Origin: Halomonas sp. Bachu 37
GTDB lineage: Bacteria > Pseudomonadota > Gammaproteobacteria > Pseudomonadales > Halomonadaceae
DNA: 64,000 bases
Assembly: GCF_039691755.1 (NCBI RefSeq)
Contig: NZ_CP137552.1
Coordinates: 1,364,001-1,428,000, forward strand
Direction of reading: 5' to 3'
Shown here: in pieces, positions 28,522 to 37,764 of the stretch
Layout of the letters: each line of letters starts with the position of its first letter
How positions within the stretch are numbered: the first letter of the stretch is position 1
Translations under genes and position numbers: made by a program
Notes under the pieces: model-generated
Database searches by the model: none
What the model saw: the letters and a program-made list of their open reading frames with translations, nothing else
What the model was told of the DNA's origin: nothing

Positions 28522-28983
28522 TTAACAGACCAACCGTGGCCGAAAGCGTTCCATTTTTCTGGATAGAAAATAGCGCAGGCCGCAAGCTGCGCAGGCCAAG
28601 GCGAAGAAGAACGCCACCGGCGGAGCCCATGCAGGCAATTGTAGCGCCTGCACAAGACCGGCCGACACCAGCGCCAGTAGCAGTGGTACGCCGTAGGTGA
28701 ATAATGCTAACCAAGTAACAATTCTCGCCGGAATCGCCACGCTGACGGTATCGCCGATTTGCGGTGAAGGTGACGAGCCCAGCGCGACGGAGATACGCCT
28801 TTTTTCCTGCCTGGCCAACAACCCCAGGCCACAGCCACGGCCTTGCGCACATCGGCTGCAACCTTGTCGCGGTGACACTTCCACCAAAGCATGGTGCTCA
28901 TCGCAGGCCAATACGACACCGGTTTCCAGCACTACACAGCCATAAGACGATTGGCATAAGCTGGTGTCGGATGTATCAGCCAT
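28522..28983 (-). CDS. rseC: SoxR-reducing system protein RseC/MucC
   Basis: Inner-membrane protein of the RseC/MucC family, associated with the sigma-E operon and with reduction of SoxR. 153 residues from the ATG at 28983; a cysteine cluster CSRCAQGRGCG near residue 40 followed by two transmembrane helices (IVTWLALFTYGVPLLLALVSAG and AWAPPVAFFFALACAACG). Overlaps the rseB stop by eight bases, so translation is coupled. Confidence 0.88.
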   Translation of the reverse strand: MADTSDTSLCQSSYGCVVLETGVVLACDEHHALVEVSPRQGCSRCAQGRGCGLGLLARQEKRRISVALGSSPSPQIGDTVSVAIPARIVTWLALFTYGVPLLLALVSAGLVQALQLPAWAPPVAFFFALACAACGLRYFLSRKMERFRPRLVC

Positions 28984-29998
28984 CTTGTGAACCGTCGTCG
29001 AAGGTGGGATCAGAAGTGAATTCAACCGAATGCGCGATGCGTTCCAGCACGCTGGGGGGAACCTCCCCTAGCACCACGACCTGCCAGTCGCGCTGCTGAT
29101 GTCGGAATGAAAGGATGGTGGCGCTGGTGACACCCAATCGGTGCACCCCTGAAGGCAGCCGGGACTCGACACCCGTGTCCGGCTCGACGAAGATGCTGAC
29201 CGAGGCGAGCCCGTCGCTGAAGACCTGGTGTCGGCGTGCGGTACCTCGACTTGAGTGGGTCAAGACGGGTTGGGCGATGAATCCAGGCGGCAACCAGGCC
29301 GCTTCCCAGTCTCGCTTGGGTGCCATGCGCGTCTGATCGAATTCGACATACCCTGAATACCGTTCCGGCGCCTGGAGCTGGGTAAGCAGAAATGTTTCCA
29401 GTATGCCCTTCCCAGCATCCAGCACCACCTGCTTCAGAACCAGCCCGCTAGCGCGGTCGAGCCACCAGTGATGCTGGTAGCGTTGATCATCGCGAGGCAG
29501 GATTTCCAGACGCAAGGCCGGGCGCCCGGCAACGCGCTCCTCCTCACCCAACCGAAACTCGTAATAGTTGGCCAGGTGCTCGGCAATTGCGCCGGGAGAA
29601 GCCGCGACGTCATCATCAAGGCCCTGGGCCCAGCGAACACGCCCGACACGTGCCTGGCGCTCGAAACTGACCGGAGGTCCGTCCAGAAATTGCACCACTT
29701 GCTGCTGAACCCCATCATTGACGCGATGTGACAATGCGAGGGTTCTCGCCCCACCGTCACCTACCGTGACGGCGCGCGCCTGGAAAATATAACACTGGCT
29801 TGCCCAAAGGCTTCGTTCCAGCCAGCGCTGTGCCGAGGCAGGATTATTCCACTCTTCCAGGCGGGCGCAATCGAACCGGCTGTCGGTTGAGGCCGCACGC
29901 TCTTCCTCGGCATGAACCACATTCGTCACGGCTAACCCGACCAGGCAGGCCATCGCCAAGGTACGAAATCGGGACTGCCCATATTGGCCTAAAGACAT
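28976..29998 (-). CDS. rseB: Sigma-E regulatory protein RseB/MucB
   Basis: Periplasmic protein that binds anti-sigma factor RseA/MucA and shields it from DegS/AlgW cleavage. 340 residues with a signal peptide (ending NVVHA), the LolA-like N-terminal domain (SLWASQCYIFQARAV, then RVNDGVQQQVVQFLDG) and the smaller C-terminal domain (FSDGLASVSIFVEP ... GVTSATILSFRHQQRDWQVVVLGEVP). Position between rseA and rseC supports the call. Confidence 0.9.
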   Translation of the reverse strand: MSLGQYGQSRFRTLAMACLVGLAVTNVVHAEEERAASTDSRFDCARLEEWNNPASAQRWLERSLWASQCYIFQARAVTVGDGGARTLALSHRVNDGVQQQVVQFLDGPPVSFERQARVGRVRWAQGLDDDVAASPGAIAEHLANYYEFRLGEEERVAGRPALRLEILPRDDQRYQHHWWLDRASGLVLKQVVLDAGKGILETFLLTQLQAPERYSGYVEFDQTRMAPKRDWEAAWLPPGFIAQPVLTHSSRGTARRHQVFSDGLASVSIFVEPDTGVESRLPSGVHRLGVTSATILSFRHQQRDWQVVVLGEVPPSVLERIAHSVEFTSDPTFDDGSQDG

Positions 29999-30095
29999 GG
30001 CTCGCCTCGAGACATCACTTTCCTAGAGCACTCTTTACAACCGTTTTGTTCACCTTGAGCGCCACGATCAGTGTGGCGTTCATCGTCCAGATCGC

Positions 30096-30842
30096 TCAGC
30101 GCTGACCCAAGGGCTCGCTACCACTGGATGCACGCAGAAGCGGCAACCAACCTTCGCCACTACCGTAGGCAGCACCTTCTGCATGGCGATCAAGATAGGA
30201 TTGCAACAGACGAACTTGTTCGCCATCCAACTGGAGTGCGCCCTGGTTCGGCGTGGTCGGGTTCGCCATGGAACTGCCGACATTCATCAGCTGGCTCTGG
30301 CTGGCGCGGTTGTTCATGCGAAAAGGTGTCTGTTCGAAGACGGGCATCTCGGCGGAGACGCTTGCTGTCTGGGCACCGGAGGTGGCATTTGAGGCCACGC
30401 TCGGCATGCTTGCGGTAGAACTGCCCAGATTTACCGGCTGAACCTGACGCTGTTCGGGCGAACTCGCCATATCGCTGCTGCCCGCTCCCTCACCGGAAAA
30501 ACCACTGTAGAACTGGACACCGGTGATCACCATCAGCGAGACGGCAGCCGCCACTCCGGCGCCACGGGCGAAGGAAATGCCATGACGAGCCGGTACTGCG
30601 TCGTCGCGCTCCACACCCGGCGCCGGCTCATCCTGCAGTCGCGCCATGATGCCCGCCGAAAGATCGGTCGTGAGGTCGACGTCATGGTCGCGCTGCATGA
30701 CACTACGAGCCAAGTGATATCTTCGCCATGTATCCGCCGCATCGGCGTCCCCCGGCAGGGACTTGAGAATCCGACGCAATTCAAGTTCATCGCTCTCACT
30801 ATCCATCAATGCGGAAAGCGACTCTCGTGCGTTATGACTCAT
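30096..30842 (-). CDS. rseA: Anti-sigma factor RseA/MucA
   Basis: Membrane-spanning anti-sigma factor that sequesters RpoE/AlgU. 248 residues: cytoplasmic RseA N domain (NARESLSALMDSESDELELRRIL), one transmembrane helix near 95-115 (GAGVAAAVSLMVITGVQFYSG) and a periplasmic tail. Longer than MucA (about 194) because of a Ser/Ala/Gln-rich periplasmic stretch. Lies 175 bp after rpoE, a larger gap than usual for this pair. Confidence 0.9.
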   Translation of the reverse strand: MSHNARESLSALMDSESDELELRRILKSLPGDADAADTWRRYHLARSVMQRDHDVDLTTDLSAGIMARLQDEPAPGVERDDAVPARHGISFARGAGVAAAVSLMVITGVQFYSGFSGEGAGSSDMASSPEQRQVQPVNLGSSTASMPSVASNATSGAQTASVSAEMPVFEQTPFRMNNRASQSQLMNVGSSMANPTTPNQGALQLDGEQVRLLQSYLDRHAEGAAYGSGEGWLPLLRASSGSEPLGQR

Positions 30843-31017
30843 ATTTCACACCCTCACTGACAAGGTCATCACCCTGTACCGTCAACAACAACCCGTCTAG
30901 CGGGCCGGCTCAGGTTCTTATGACGTCATCATCGCCGGACAGTTCAGCGACAATAACAAAACAGTTGGTTTATGTGGCGCAGCTCAACTTCGCTGCCTTC
31001 CCGCTCACGATTCGCGG

Positions 31018-31617
31018 CTATGGTTCGCGACTATTGCGCGATGTCGTTACCAATGGCCGAATATGCTCATCCACCGCTTCACGGGCACGGAAGATGCGCG
31101 ATCTCACCGTCCCCACAGGGCACTGCATGATCTGAGCAATATCCTCGTAGGCCAGCCCGTCGAACTCACGCAGCGTTATGGCGGTACGCAAGTCTTCAGG
31201 CAGGTTCTCGATCGCCTCGAATACCGCAACCTCGAGTTGGTCGCGGGAGATTGCCGCTTCGGGCGATTCTGGATCGGCCAGGCGTCCGCTGTGATCGAGT
31301 ATTTCCGCATCGACGATATCCAGATCGCTGCCCGGCGGCCTGCGCCCCTTCGACACCAGGTGATTCTTGGCCGTGTTGATAGCAATACGGTACATCCAGG
31401 TATAAAACGCACTCTCTGCACGAAATTTGCCCAATGCGCGGTACGCCTTGATAAAGGCCTCTTGAGCGACATCCTGTACTTCGGCGTGATCGTGGACATA
31501 ACGGCCTATCAGGCCAAGAATCTTGTGCTGGTATTTCTTCACTAATAAATCGAAAGCGCGTGTATCACCTTGCTGGGCTCGTTCCACTAGCTGCTGATCT
31601 GTCTCCCGTGTGCCCAT
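31018..31617 (-). CDS. rpoE: Extracytoplasmic sigma factor RpoE/AlgU
   Basis: ECF sigma factor for envelope stress. 199 residues: sigma region 2 (LVKKYQHKILGLIGRYV, EVQDVAQEAFIKAYRALGKF, FYTWMYRIAINTAKNHL) and region 4 (LPEDLRTAITLREFDGLAYEDIAQIMQCPVGTVRSRIFRAREAVDE in outline). Very close to E. coli RpoE/P. aeruginosa AlgU, and heads the rpoE-rseA-rseB-rseC-mucD run. Confidence 0.96.
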   Translation of the reverse strand: MGTRETDQQLVERAQQGDTRAFDLLVKKYQHKILGLIGRYVHDHAEVQDVAQEAFIKAYRALGKFRAESAFYTWMYRIAINTAKNHLVSKGRRPPGSDLDIVDAEILDHSGRLADPESPEAAISRDQLEVAVFEAIENLPEDLRTAITLREFDGLAYEDIAQIMQCPVGTVRSRIFRAREAVDEHIRPLVTTSRNSREP

Positions 31618-31975
31618 TCAAACACTCCCCTTGGCCCGTTGCGTCACGCCAGACACTGTTCCTTTTCGCCACGGATGGTGGGCTTTCACGACATGCAGCA
31701 TAGTGTCCCTTGAGCAATCGAAAATGATGACCAGAAATCGACGACAATATAATGATGCGAAGCCCGACTTGATGATGATTGAATGGCTTCGGCGAAATTT
31801 TACTGACAAGTGTTACGCGTTGGCGACAGAGCATCAAGCCTTTCGTCGATAGCGACAAACCCAGCGGCTGACCACACCTCTCATCCTATAGTTCCGCAAC
31901 AATTGATTTTTACCGCCAACGCGAGCGATAGTAGGTGGCATTCCACGCCACTCGCGCAAGCTTACAGGTAGCAAG
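31618..31975. promoter_or_regulatory. Divergent intergenic region rpoE / DAHP synthase
   Basis: About 360 bp with no convincing gene. It must hold promoters for both flanking genes. On the minus strand a GGAACT at 31895-31890 followed 18 bases later by TCAG is a weak match to a sigma-E promoter (GGAACTT-N16-gTCTAA) and could be an autoregulated rpoE promoter, with a long 5' leader. The rest is AT-richer than the surrounding genes; I see no riboswitch or strong hairpin. Confidence 0.3.
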
Positions 31976-33052
31976 ATGTCACAACAGCAGGTCAACAACC
32001 TCAACGTTCTCGCCCAGGACGTCCTGATCACTCCCGAGTCGCTCAAGGATGCCGTTCCGCTTACCGCCACCGCCGAGCGCTCGGTAATCGAAGGCCGTCG
32101 CACCATCCAGAATATTCTCGAAGGCAAGGACCCGCGCTTGCTAGTAGTGGTCGGCCCTTGCTCGATCCATGATGTCGAGGCAGCGCTCGATTATGCCCGT
32201 CGCTTGAAGCAACTGGCCGAGGAGGTCAAGGAGAGCCTATATATCGTGATGCGTGTCTATTTCGAGAAACCACGCACCACGGTGGGTTGGAAAGGCCTGA
32301 TCAACGACCCGCACCTCAACGACTCGTTCGAGATCGAGGAGGGCTTGCACATCGCCCGCAAACTGCTGGTCGATCTGGCCGAACTGGGCCTCCCGCTGGC
32401 GACTGAAGCGCTCGATCCGATCTCCCCCCAGTACATGCAGGATTGTATCAGCTGGTCGGCGGTCGGTGCCCGTACCACGGAATCCCAGACACACCGAGAA
32501 ATGGCGTCAGGCCTTTCCTGCCCGGTCGGCTTCAAGAACGGCACCGACGGCAGCCTCGACGTGGCGATCAATGCCTTGCAATCCGTTGCTCACCCACACA
32601 ATTTCCTCGGCATCAACCAGGCGGGCCAGGTTGCCATAATTCGCACTCGCGGCAACGCGTACGGCCACGTAGTTCTGCGCGGCGGCAACGGCAAGCCCAA
32701 TTACGATAGTGTCAGTGTCGCGCTGGCCGAGCAGGAACTGAAGAAAGCCGGCCTCTCCCCCAACATCATGATCGACTGCTCCCATGCCAACTCCAACAAG
32801 GATGCGGCACTTCAGCCACTGGTGCTTGACAACGTCACCAACCAGATTCTGGAAGGCAATCATTCCATCATCGGCCTGATGGTGGAATCCAACATCGGCT
32901 GGGGCAACCAGAAGATGACCGAGGATCTCAGCCAACTGACCTACGGCGTCTCGATCACCGATGCCTGCATCGATTGGGATACCACCGTGACTGCGTTCAA
33001 GCGCATGAACGAGAAACTGGCTCCGGTACTGATCAAGCGTACCGCCGCCTGA
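31976..33052 (+). CDS. 3-Deoxy-7-phosphoheptulonate (DAHP) synthase, class I AroF/G/H type
   Basis: First step of the shikimate pathway: phosphoenolpyruvate plus erythrose 4-phosphate. 358 residues with VVVGPCSIHD, MRVYFEKPRTTVGWKG, the metal-site cysteine in GPCS, IMIDCSHANSNKD and GLMVESNIGWGNQ. Clearly the E. coli AroG/AroF/AroH family; which aromatic amino acid inhibits it cannot be read with confidence, so no symbol is given. Monocistronic, ending in a strong terminator. Confidence 0.93.
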   Translation: MSQQQVNNLNVLAQDVLITPESLKDAVPLTATAERSVIEGRRTIQNILEGKDPRLLVVVGPCSIHDVEAALDYARRLKQLAEEVKESLYIVMRVYFEKPRTTVGWKGLINDPHLNDSFEIEEGLHIARKLLVDLAELGLPLATEALDPISPQYMQDCISWSAVGARTTESQTHREMASGLSCPVGFKNGTDGSLDVAINALQSVAHPHNFLGINQAGQVAIIRTRGNAYGHVVLRGGNGKPNYDSVSVALAEQELKKAGLSPNIMIDCSHANSNKDAALQPLVLDNVTNQILEGNHSIIGLMVESNIGWGNQKMTEDLSQLTYGVSITDACIDWDTTVTAFKRMNEKLAPVLIKRTAA

Positions 33053-33072
33053 ACTAACCTCAACGGTCTGTC

Positions 33073-33105
33073 AATAGCGCCCTTTGGGGCGCTATTTTTG
33101 TTTTT
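33073..33105 (+). terminator. Rho-independent terminator of the DAHP synthase gene
   Basis: A perfect 10-bp stem (AATAGCGCCC/GGGCGCTATT, 33073-33082 and 33087-33096) with a TTTG loop is followed by TTTGTTTTT, 20 bases after the stop codon. Confidence 0.92.
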
Positions 33106-33121
33106 GCTCCCCGTCCAGAAC

Positions 33122-35248
33122 TCAGGCGATCTCGCGTCGAAACGGCGGCAAAGCTTCCAGCAGTGCCTGGCCGTAACGGCGTGTCAGGACACGCCGATCC
33201 AGCAAGGTGATGCGCCCGCTATCACTCTCCTTTCGAATCAGGCGGCCACAGGCCTGAACCAGCTTGATCGAGGCGTCGGGCACACTGATTCGCATGAACG
33301 GGTTGCCGCCCTGGCTTTCGATCCACTCCGCCAGGGTGGCGCCGACCGGATCATCCGGCACGGCGAACGGCAAGCGGGTTATCACCACATGAGTCAGATA
33401 ACGGCCCGGCAAGTCGATTCCCTCGGCAAAACTCGCCAATCCGAAGATGACGCTGCCGGCATTGCGGTCCACTGCTGCCCGATGGCGCTCGATCAACTCA
33501 CGCTTGGGTAGCGCATCCTGCGCCAGTACCCGCTCTCTGATTGTCGCAGGCAACGCCTTCTCCACGGCACGCAGCTGGGCGCGAGAGGAAAACAGCACCA
33601 GAACCGCCTCATTCTTATCGAGGGACGCAACGAACTTGACGATGGCGCGCTCATGCCCCTCGCGGTCGCTGGGGTCCATCGCTTCCGCCGGAATGCTGAG
33701 CAGCGCCTTGGAATAATCGAACGGGCTGGGCAGCGATTGGTAGCGATAGCGATTGGCCAGGCCCGCCCGCTCCTGAATACGCTCGAAACGCCCCAGTGCC
33801 GTGAGGGTGGCCGAGGTGACCACCGCTCCATGGCAGCGCCCCCACAAGTTCTTGGCCAGCGTGTGGGCGGCGGAAACGGGGCTTGCCGAGAACACCAGTT
33901 CCGCCTCGCCGGCCGGTCGTGTCAGATCCAGCCAGCGCGCCCGCGGCGGGGCGTCAACGGGGTCCGTTTCACTGAAGGCTTGCCATAGCGCATGCGCATC
34001 GAGGGCACGGCCATGAACCAGGGCGACCAGGGGCAACCAGCTTTCCGCCTGCTCCCGGTCCAGCCCTGTGGCTTTGTCGGGGTCAAGACTTTCGCGCAGG
34101 ATATCGCTGATGGTTTCCAGATTGCGCGAAAGCTCGGCGAACATGACCAGTAATTGCCCCGCCTGCTCGCGCAATGCCTCGGGGATACGCCCGTTCTCGA
34201 AACGCTGCTGCCAGCGGGTCTCGCCTTCGTGAAGCCCATTCGGGCGCTCGGCAATTTCATGCCCTACCCGAAATACATCCCCCAACAAAGGCTCCAATCC
34301 ATTGATCAGTTCCGGCAGCGTGGCCAGCAGGCGCGCCACGGTGGGCTGAACCGCTAATGCCTGGTTCAGGTCGGTGAGGCTTCCCTTGAGCATCTGCAAC
34401 CAGCGCAAGCCCGCCGTTACCGCAAAGCGGTAGGCAAAGTGGGACAGCGCCTTGTCCGGCAGATGATGGCCTTCATCGAAGATATAGATACAGTCGGCGG
34501 GATCGGGAAGTATCGCCCCTCCGCCCAGCGCCAGGTCCGCCAGCACCAGGTCGTGGTTGGCCACGATCACATCGGCGCTCTCCATCTCGCGCCGGGCGCG
34601 AAAGAAGGCACAGGCGCCGAAATGGCCGCACCGCCGGCCGGTACACTGACGATGGTCCACGGTCAAACGGCGCCACTGATGATCCTCGATGGTCTGCGGC
34701 CAGGTATCGCGATCCCCTTCCCATTCACCGCTGCCATAGGCTTCCCCCAGTTGCGTGGCGAGCTCGCCGACATCGCCGCCCTTTTCCTGTAGCGACTGCT
34801 CGAATAGCGACAGAGTGGGATTGACCTCGGTCCCTTCCAGAGCCTGATCCAGACGCGCCACGCATACGTAACGTCCTCGCCCCTTGGCCAGGGCATAGCG
34901 AAAGGCGATGCCGCTATGCTTGGCTAGGGCGGGAAGATCCTGGTTCAGCACCTGCTCCTGAAGCGCTACGGTAGCGGTCGACACGACCAGGCGCTTGCCG
35001 CGAGCCTTGGCAATGGGCAAAGCCGCCAGCAGGTAGGCCAGTGTCTTGCCGGTACCCGTGCCGGCCTCCAGCACGCAGACATGGGTATCATTGACTCGCT
35101 TGCCGTCATCATCGCTTTGAATGTCGCCCAGGGTGCGAGCGATTTCGGCGATCATCAGTCGCTGGCTGTAACGGGGGGTGAGATCCAGCCCTTCCACCAC
35201 GTTGCGGTAGGCGGTCTGGATCTCTTCCTTGAGGGTGCTATCCAGCAT
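33122..35248 (-). CDS. dinG: ATP-dependent DNA helicase DinG (4Fe-4S)
   Basis: 5'-3' XPD-like SF2 helicase that unwinds D-loops, R-loops and forked DNA. 708 residues (E. coli 716): Walker A EAGTGTGKT at 61-69, DEGH box at 258-261, motif VI-like QACGRLIRKESD near the end. Four cysteines at C129, C202, C207 and C213 have nearly the same spacing as the FeS ligands of E. coli DinG. Lies five bases after rhlB on the same strand, so probably co-transcribed; no LexA-type box is visible there. Confidence 0.93.
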   Translation of the reverse strand: MLDSTLKEEIQTAYRNVVEGLDLTPRYSQRLMIAEIARTLGDIQSDDDGKRVNDTHVCVLEAGTGTGKTLAYLLAALPIAKARGKRLVVSTATVALQEQVLNQDLPALAKHSGIAFRYALAKGRGRYVCVARLDQALEGTEVNPTLSLFEQSLQEKGGDVGELATQLGEAYGSGEWEGDRDTWPQTIEDHQWRRLTVDHRQCTGRRCGHFGACAFFRARREMESADVIVANHDLVLADLALGGGAILPDPADCIYIFDEGHHLPDKALSHFAYRFAVTAGLRWLQMLKGSLTDLNQALAVQPTVARLLATLPELINGLEPLLGDVFRVGHEIAERPNGLHEGETRWQQRFENGRIPEALREQAGQLLVMFAELSRNLETISDILRESLDPDKATGLDREQAESWLPLVALVHGRALDAHALWQAFSETDPVDAPPRARWLDLTRPAGEAELVFSASPVSAAHTLAKNLWGRCHGAVVTSATLTALGRFERIQERAGLANRYRYQSLPSPFDYSKALLSIPAEAMDPSDREGHERAIVKFVASLDKNEAVLVLFSSRAQLRAVEKALPATIRERVLAQDALPKRELIERHRAAVDRNAGSVIFGLASFAEGIDLPGRYLTHVVITRLPFAVPDDPVGATLAEWIESQGGNPFMRISVPDASIKLVQACGRLIRKESDSGRITLLDRRVLTRRYGQALLEALPPFRREIA

Positions 35249-35253
35249 GGGGC

Positions 35254-36528
35254 TTAAAGCAATCCTTCCGGAGGATGCTCGCAGGGCAGCTTTTCGTTGA
35301 TATAGCGCTCGATCTCCGGCAGCGAGAAGGCGTCTTCTTCGCCCACGAAACTGATGGAGACGCCCTTGGCACCGGCACGACCGGTACGCCCGATACGGTG
35401 GACATAGTCCTCAGGATCTTCGGGCAAGGTGTAGTTGATCACGTGGCTGACATCCTCGATATGGATGCCTCGGCCGGCAACATCGGTGGCCACCAGCACC
35501 TGGATCTCGCCTTCGCGGAAGCTCTCCAGGGTCTTGATACGCTGGTTCTGCGGCACATCACCGGACAGCATGGCGGCGTTAATACCCGCTTTCTTCAGCA
35601 GGTCGTCGAGCTTGCGCACCAGGTCGCGGCGGTTACCGAACACCATGACGCGCTCGAAGTTCTCCTGTTCAAGCAACCTGACCAGCAGGCGCTGCTTGTC
35701 GTCATCCGCCACCACGTAGACACGCTGCTCGATATTGGCCTGGTTTTCGACGGTGACCTCGATTTCGACGTGCGCCGGGTCCAGAGTCCATTGGCTTGCC
35801 AGCTCCAGAATGTCAGGGGTAAAAGTGGCGGAAAACAGGAAGGTCTGACGCTCTTCCTTCGTCGGCGTGTAGCGAATGATGCGCTTCACATCGGGGATGA
35901 ATCCCATGGAAAGCATACGATCCGCCTCATCCAGTACCAGTACCTCGACTTCCGATAGGTCGATATCGCGCTTCTGGTGGAAGTCCAGCAGGCGTCCCGG
36001 CGTGGCCACGAGAATATCGACCTTCTTGGTCACGCTTTCGCGCTGCTTCTGGTAGTCCATGCCGCCGACGACACTGGCTACATTCAACTGAGTGAAACGC
36101 GCGAGGGCCTTGGCGTCTTTCTCGATCTGCAGGGCGAGTTCTCGCGTCGGAGCAATGATCAGGGCGCGGGGTGCGCCCGGCTTCTGTCCATCCGGCGCGT
36201 CTTCCTCGAGAAAGTAGGCCAACATGGAGATAAGAAACGCGGCCGTCTTGCCGGTGCCGGTCTGCGCCTTACCGACCACGTCGCCACCCAGCAGGGTCTG
36301 GCGTAACGCTTCGGCTTGAATCGGCGTGCAGTATTCAAAGCCCTGGGCGTGAATGGCACGCATCAGCGGCAGCGGCAGATTGAAGTCATGAAAGCGCCAC
36401 TTGCCGGCCACGGCCGGTACCTGAAACTGGCGTAGATCCCAGTTGGACTGACGGCGGCGCGGCTTGCGACGGCGGCGCTTGGGTTTACGGTTCTGGGCCG
36501 GTGCTGTGGTCTGTTCCGACTCGCTCAT
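35254..36528 (-). CDS. rhlB: DEAD-box ATP-dependent RNA helicase RhlB
   Basis: RNA helicase, a component of the RNA degradosome in gammaproteobacteria. 424 residues: a basic N-terminal extension ([12 protein letters not shown]), Q motif ([14 protein letters not shown] ... YCTPIQ), Walker [13 protein letters not shown] (VLDEADRM), SAT (FSATF), and C-terminal [10 protein letters not shown]. Best match by memory is RhlB, though other RhlE-like helicases cannot be excluded without a search. Confidence 0.85.
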   Translation of the reverse strand: MSESEQTTAPAQNRKPKRRRRKPRRRQSNWDLRQFQVPAVAGKWRFHDFNLPLPLMRAIHAQGFEYCTPIQAEALRQTLLGGDVVGKAQTGTGKTAAFLISMLAYFLEEDAPDGQKPGAPRALIIAPTRELALQIEKDAKALARFTQLNVASVVGGMDYQKQRESVTKKVDILVATPGRLLDFHQKRDIDLSEVEVLVLDEADRMLSMGFIPDVKRIIRYTPTKEERQTFLFSATFTPDILELASQWTLDPAHVEIEVTVENQANIEQRVYVVADDDKQRLLVRLLEQENFERVMVFGNRRDLVRKLDDLLKKAGINAAMLSGDVPQNQRIKTLESFREGEIQVLVATDVAGRGIHIEDVSHVINYTLPEDPEDYVHRIGRTGRAGAKGVSISFVGEEDAFSLPEIERYINEKLPCEHPPEGLL

Positions 36529-36670
36529 AGGCTGTGTATCTATCCGTTGCAGTGGATGTTAGGCATCGAGAAGGCCATATTGTACCAGTCCTTTGCGCCA
36601 AGGGCGCGTCCTGCTGTCGAAGCTACCCTCAGGCCTGTTAGAATGGGGCCTTACTCGAGAGGAGCCCGCC

Positions 36671-36922
36671 ATGACACGTAAAAAGAAGACCCGCTCGCTG
36701 GCGGATAAGGTGACGATTCGCACCGGAAGGCGCAAGGATTTCAAGAAATGGCGCCACGATAATCCCGACCAGGTCGCGCCTTCTCGGCGTTTCGTTGCCA
36801 AGAAACAGCAACAACGCAAGCTGCAGGCGGCACGCAAGCTCGAACGTCAGCAATCCGGCCCATCGATCTCGATTCATTCCCCTCGCGACACTTCGTCTTC
36901 CGAGCGTGGGGATAGCGAGTAA
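36671..36922 (+). CDS. Small basic protein of unknown function
   Basis: 83 residues, rich in Arg and Lys in the first two thirds (MTRKKKTRSLADKVTIRTGR, then DFKKWRHDNPDQV) and Ser-rich at the end. Start at the ATG at 36671, ten bases after GAGAGGAG; upstream in-frame codons are not needed. Its TAA overlaps the ATG of the exonuclease III gene (TAATG), so the two are translationally coupled and probably one operon. No recognised domain; the charge suggests nucleic-acid or ribosome binding, which is inference. Confidence 0.7.
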   Translation: MTRKKKTRSLADKVTIRTGRRKDFKKWRHDNPDQVAPSRRFVAKKQQQRKLQAARKLERQQSGPSISIHSPRDTSSSERGDSE

Positions 36923-37746
36923 TGAAGCTGGTATCGTTCAATATCAATGGGATTCGGGCGCGTCTGCACCAGTTGCAGGCGCTTATCGACACCCACCAGC
37001 CCGATGTCATCGGCCTGCAGGAGACCAAGGTTCAGGATAGCGAGTTTCCTCGCGAAGCCGTCGAGGCCATGGGCTACCAGGTGTTTTTCCATGGTCAGAA
37101 AGGCCATTACGGGGTCGCCCTGCTGTGTCGGACGCTTCCCGAACAGGTCTACTACGGTTTTCCCGATGACGGCGAGGAAGCTCAACGGCGCATGATCGGA
37201 ATTCGCCTGGCCTGTACCGACGGTCAGCCCTTGACGGTATGGAACGGCTATTTCCCTCAGGGCGAAAGCATCCACCACCCCGTCAAGTTCCCGCACAAGC
37301 AACGCTTCTATGCACAGCTGTCGCAACTGCTGCACGAAAAACACTCTCCGGCAGAACGCCTGGCCGTCATGGGAGATTTCAATATCTCGCCTGAAGACCA
37401 GGACATTGGTATTGGCGAACCCAATCGTAAGCGCTGGCTAAGCGAAGGCAAGACCAGTTTCCAGCCGATCGAGCGCGAGTGGCTGAACGGCATCAAGCAG
37501 TGGGGATTGGGCGACAGCTACCGTCTCTGCCATCCCCACAACGACGACTGCTTCAGCTGGTTCGATTACCGCTCGAAAGGCTTCGCCCGCGAACCCAAAC
37601 GTGGGCTGCGAATCGACTACATTCTGGTGACTTCCAGCCTCGGGGAGACGATTCAGGACGCCGGTGTCGATTACGAACTGCGCGCCATGCCCAGGCCTTC
37701 CGACCACGCACCCACCTGGAGCCGGTTCGATCTCGATATCCGTTGA
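36922..37746 (+). CDS. xthA: Exodeoxyribonuclease III
   Basis: AP endonuclease and 3'-5' exonuclease of base-excision repair. 274 residues of the EEP fold: N-terminal MKLVSFNINGIRAR, the metal-site QETKVQD, GDFNISPEDQDIG and the C-terminal SDHAPTW. The family member matches XthA (268 residues in E. coli). Confidence 0.95.
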   Translation: MKLVSFNINGIRARLHQLQALIDTHQPDVIGLQETKVQDSEFPREAVEAMGYQVFFHGQKGHYGVALLCRTLPEQVYYGFPDDGEEAQRRMIGIRLACTDGQPLTVWNGYFPQGESIHHPVKFPHKQRFYAQLSQLLHEKHSPAERLAVMGDFNISPEDQDIGIGEPNRKRWLSEGKTSFQPIEREWLNGIKQWGLGDSYRLCHPHNDDCFSWFDYRSKGFAREPKRGLRIDYILVTSSLGETIQDAGVDYELRAMPRPSDHAPTWSRFDLDIR

Positions 37747-37764
37747 AGCTGCCCCCGACGATAT

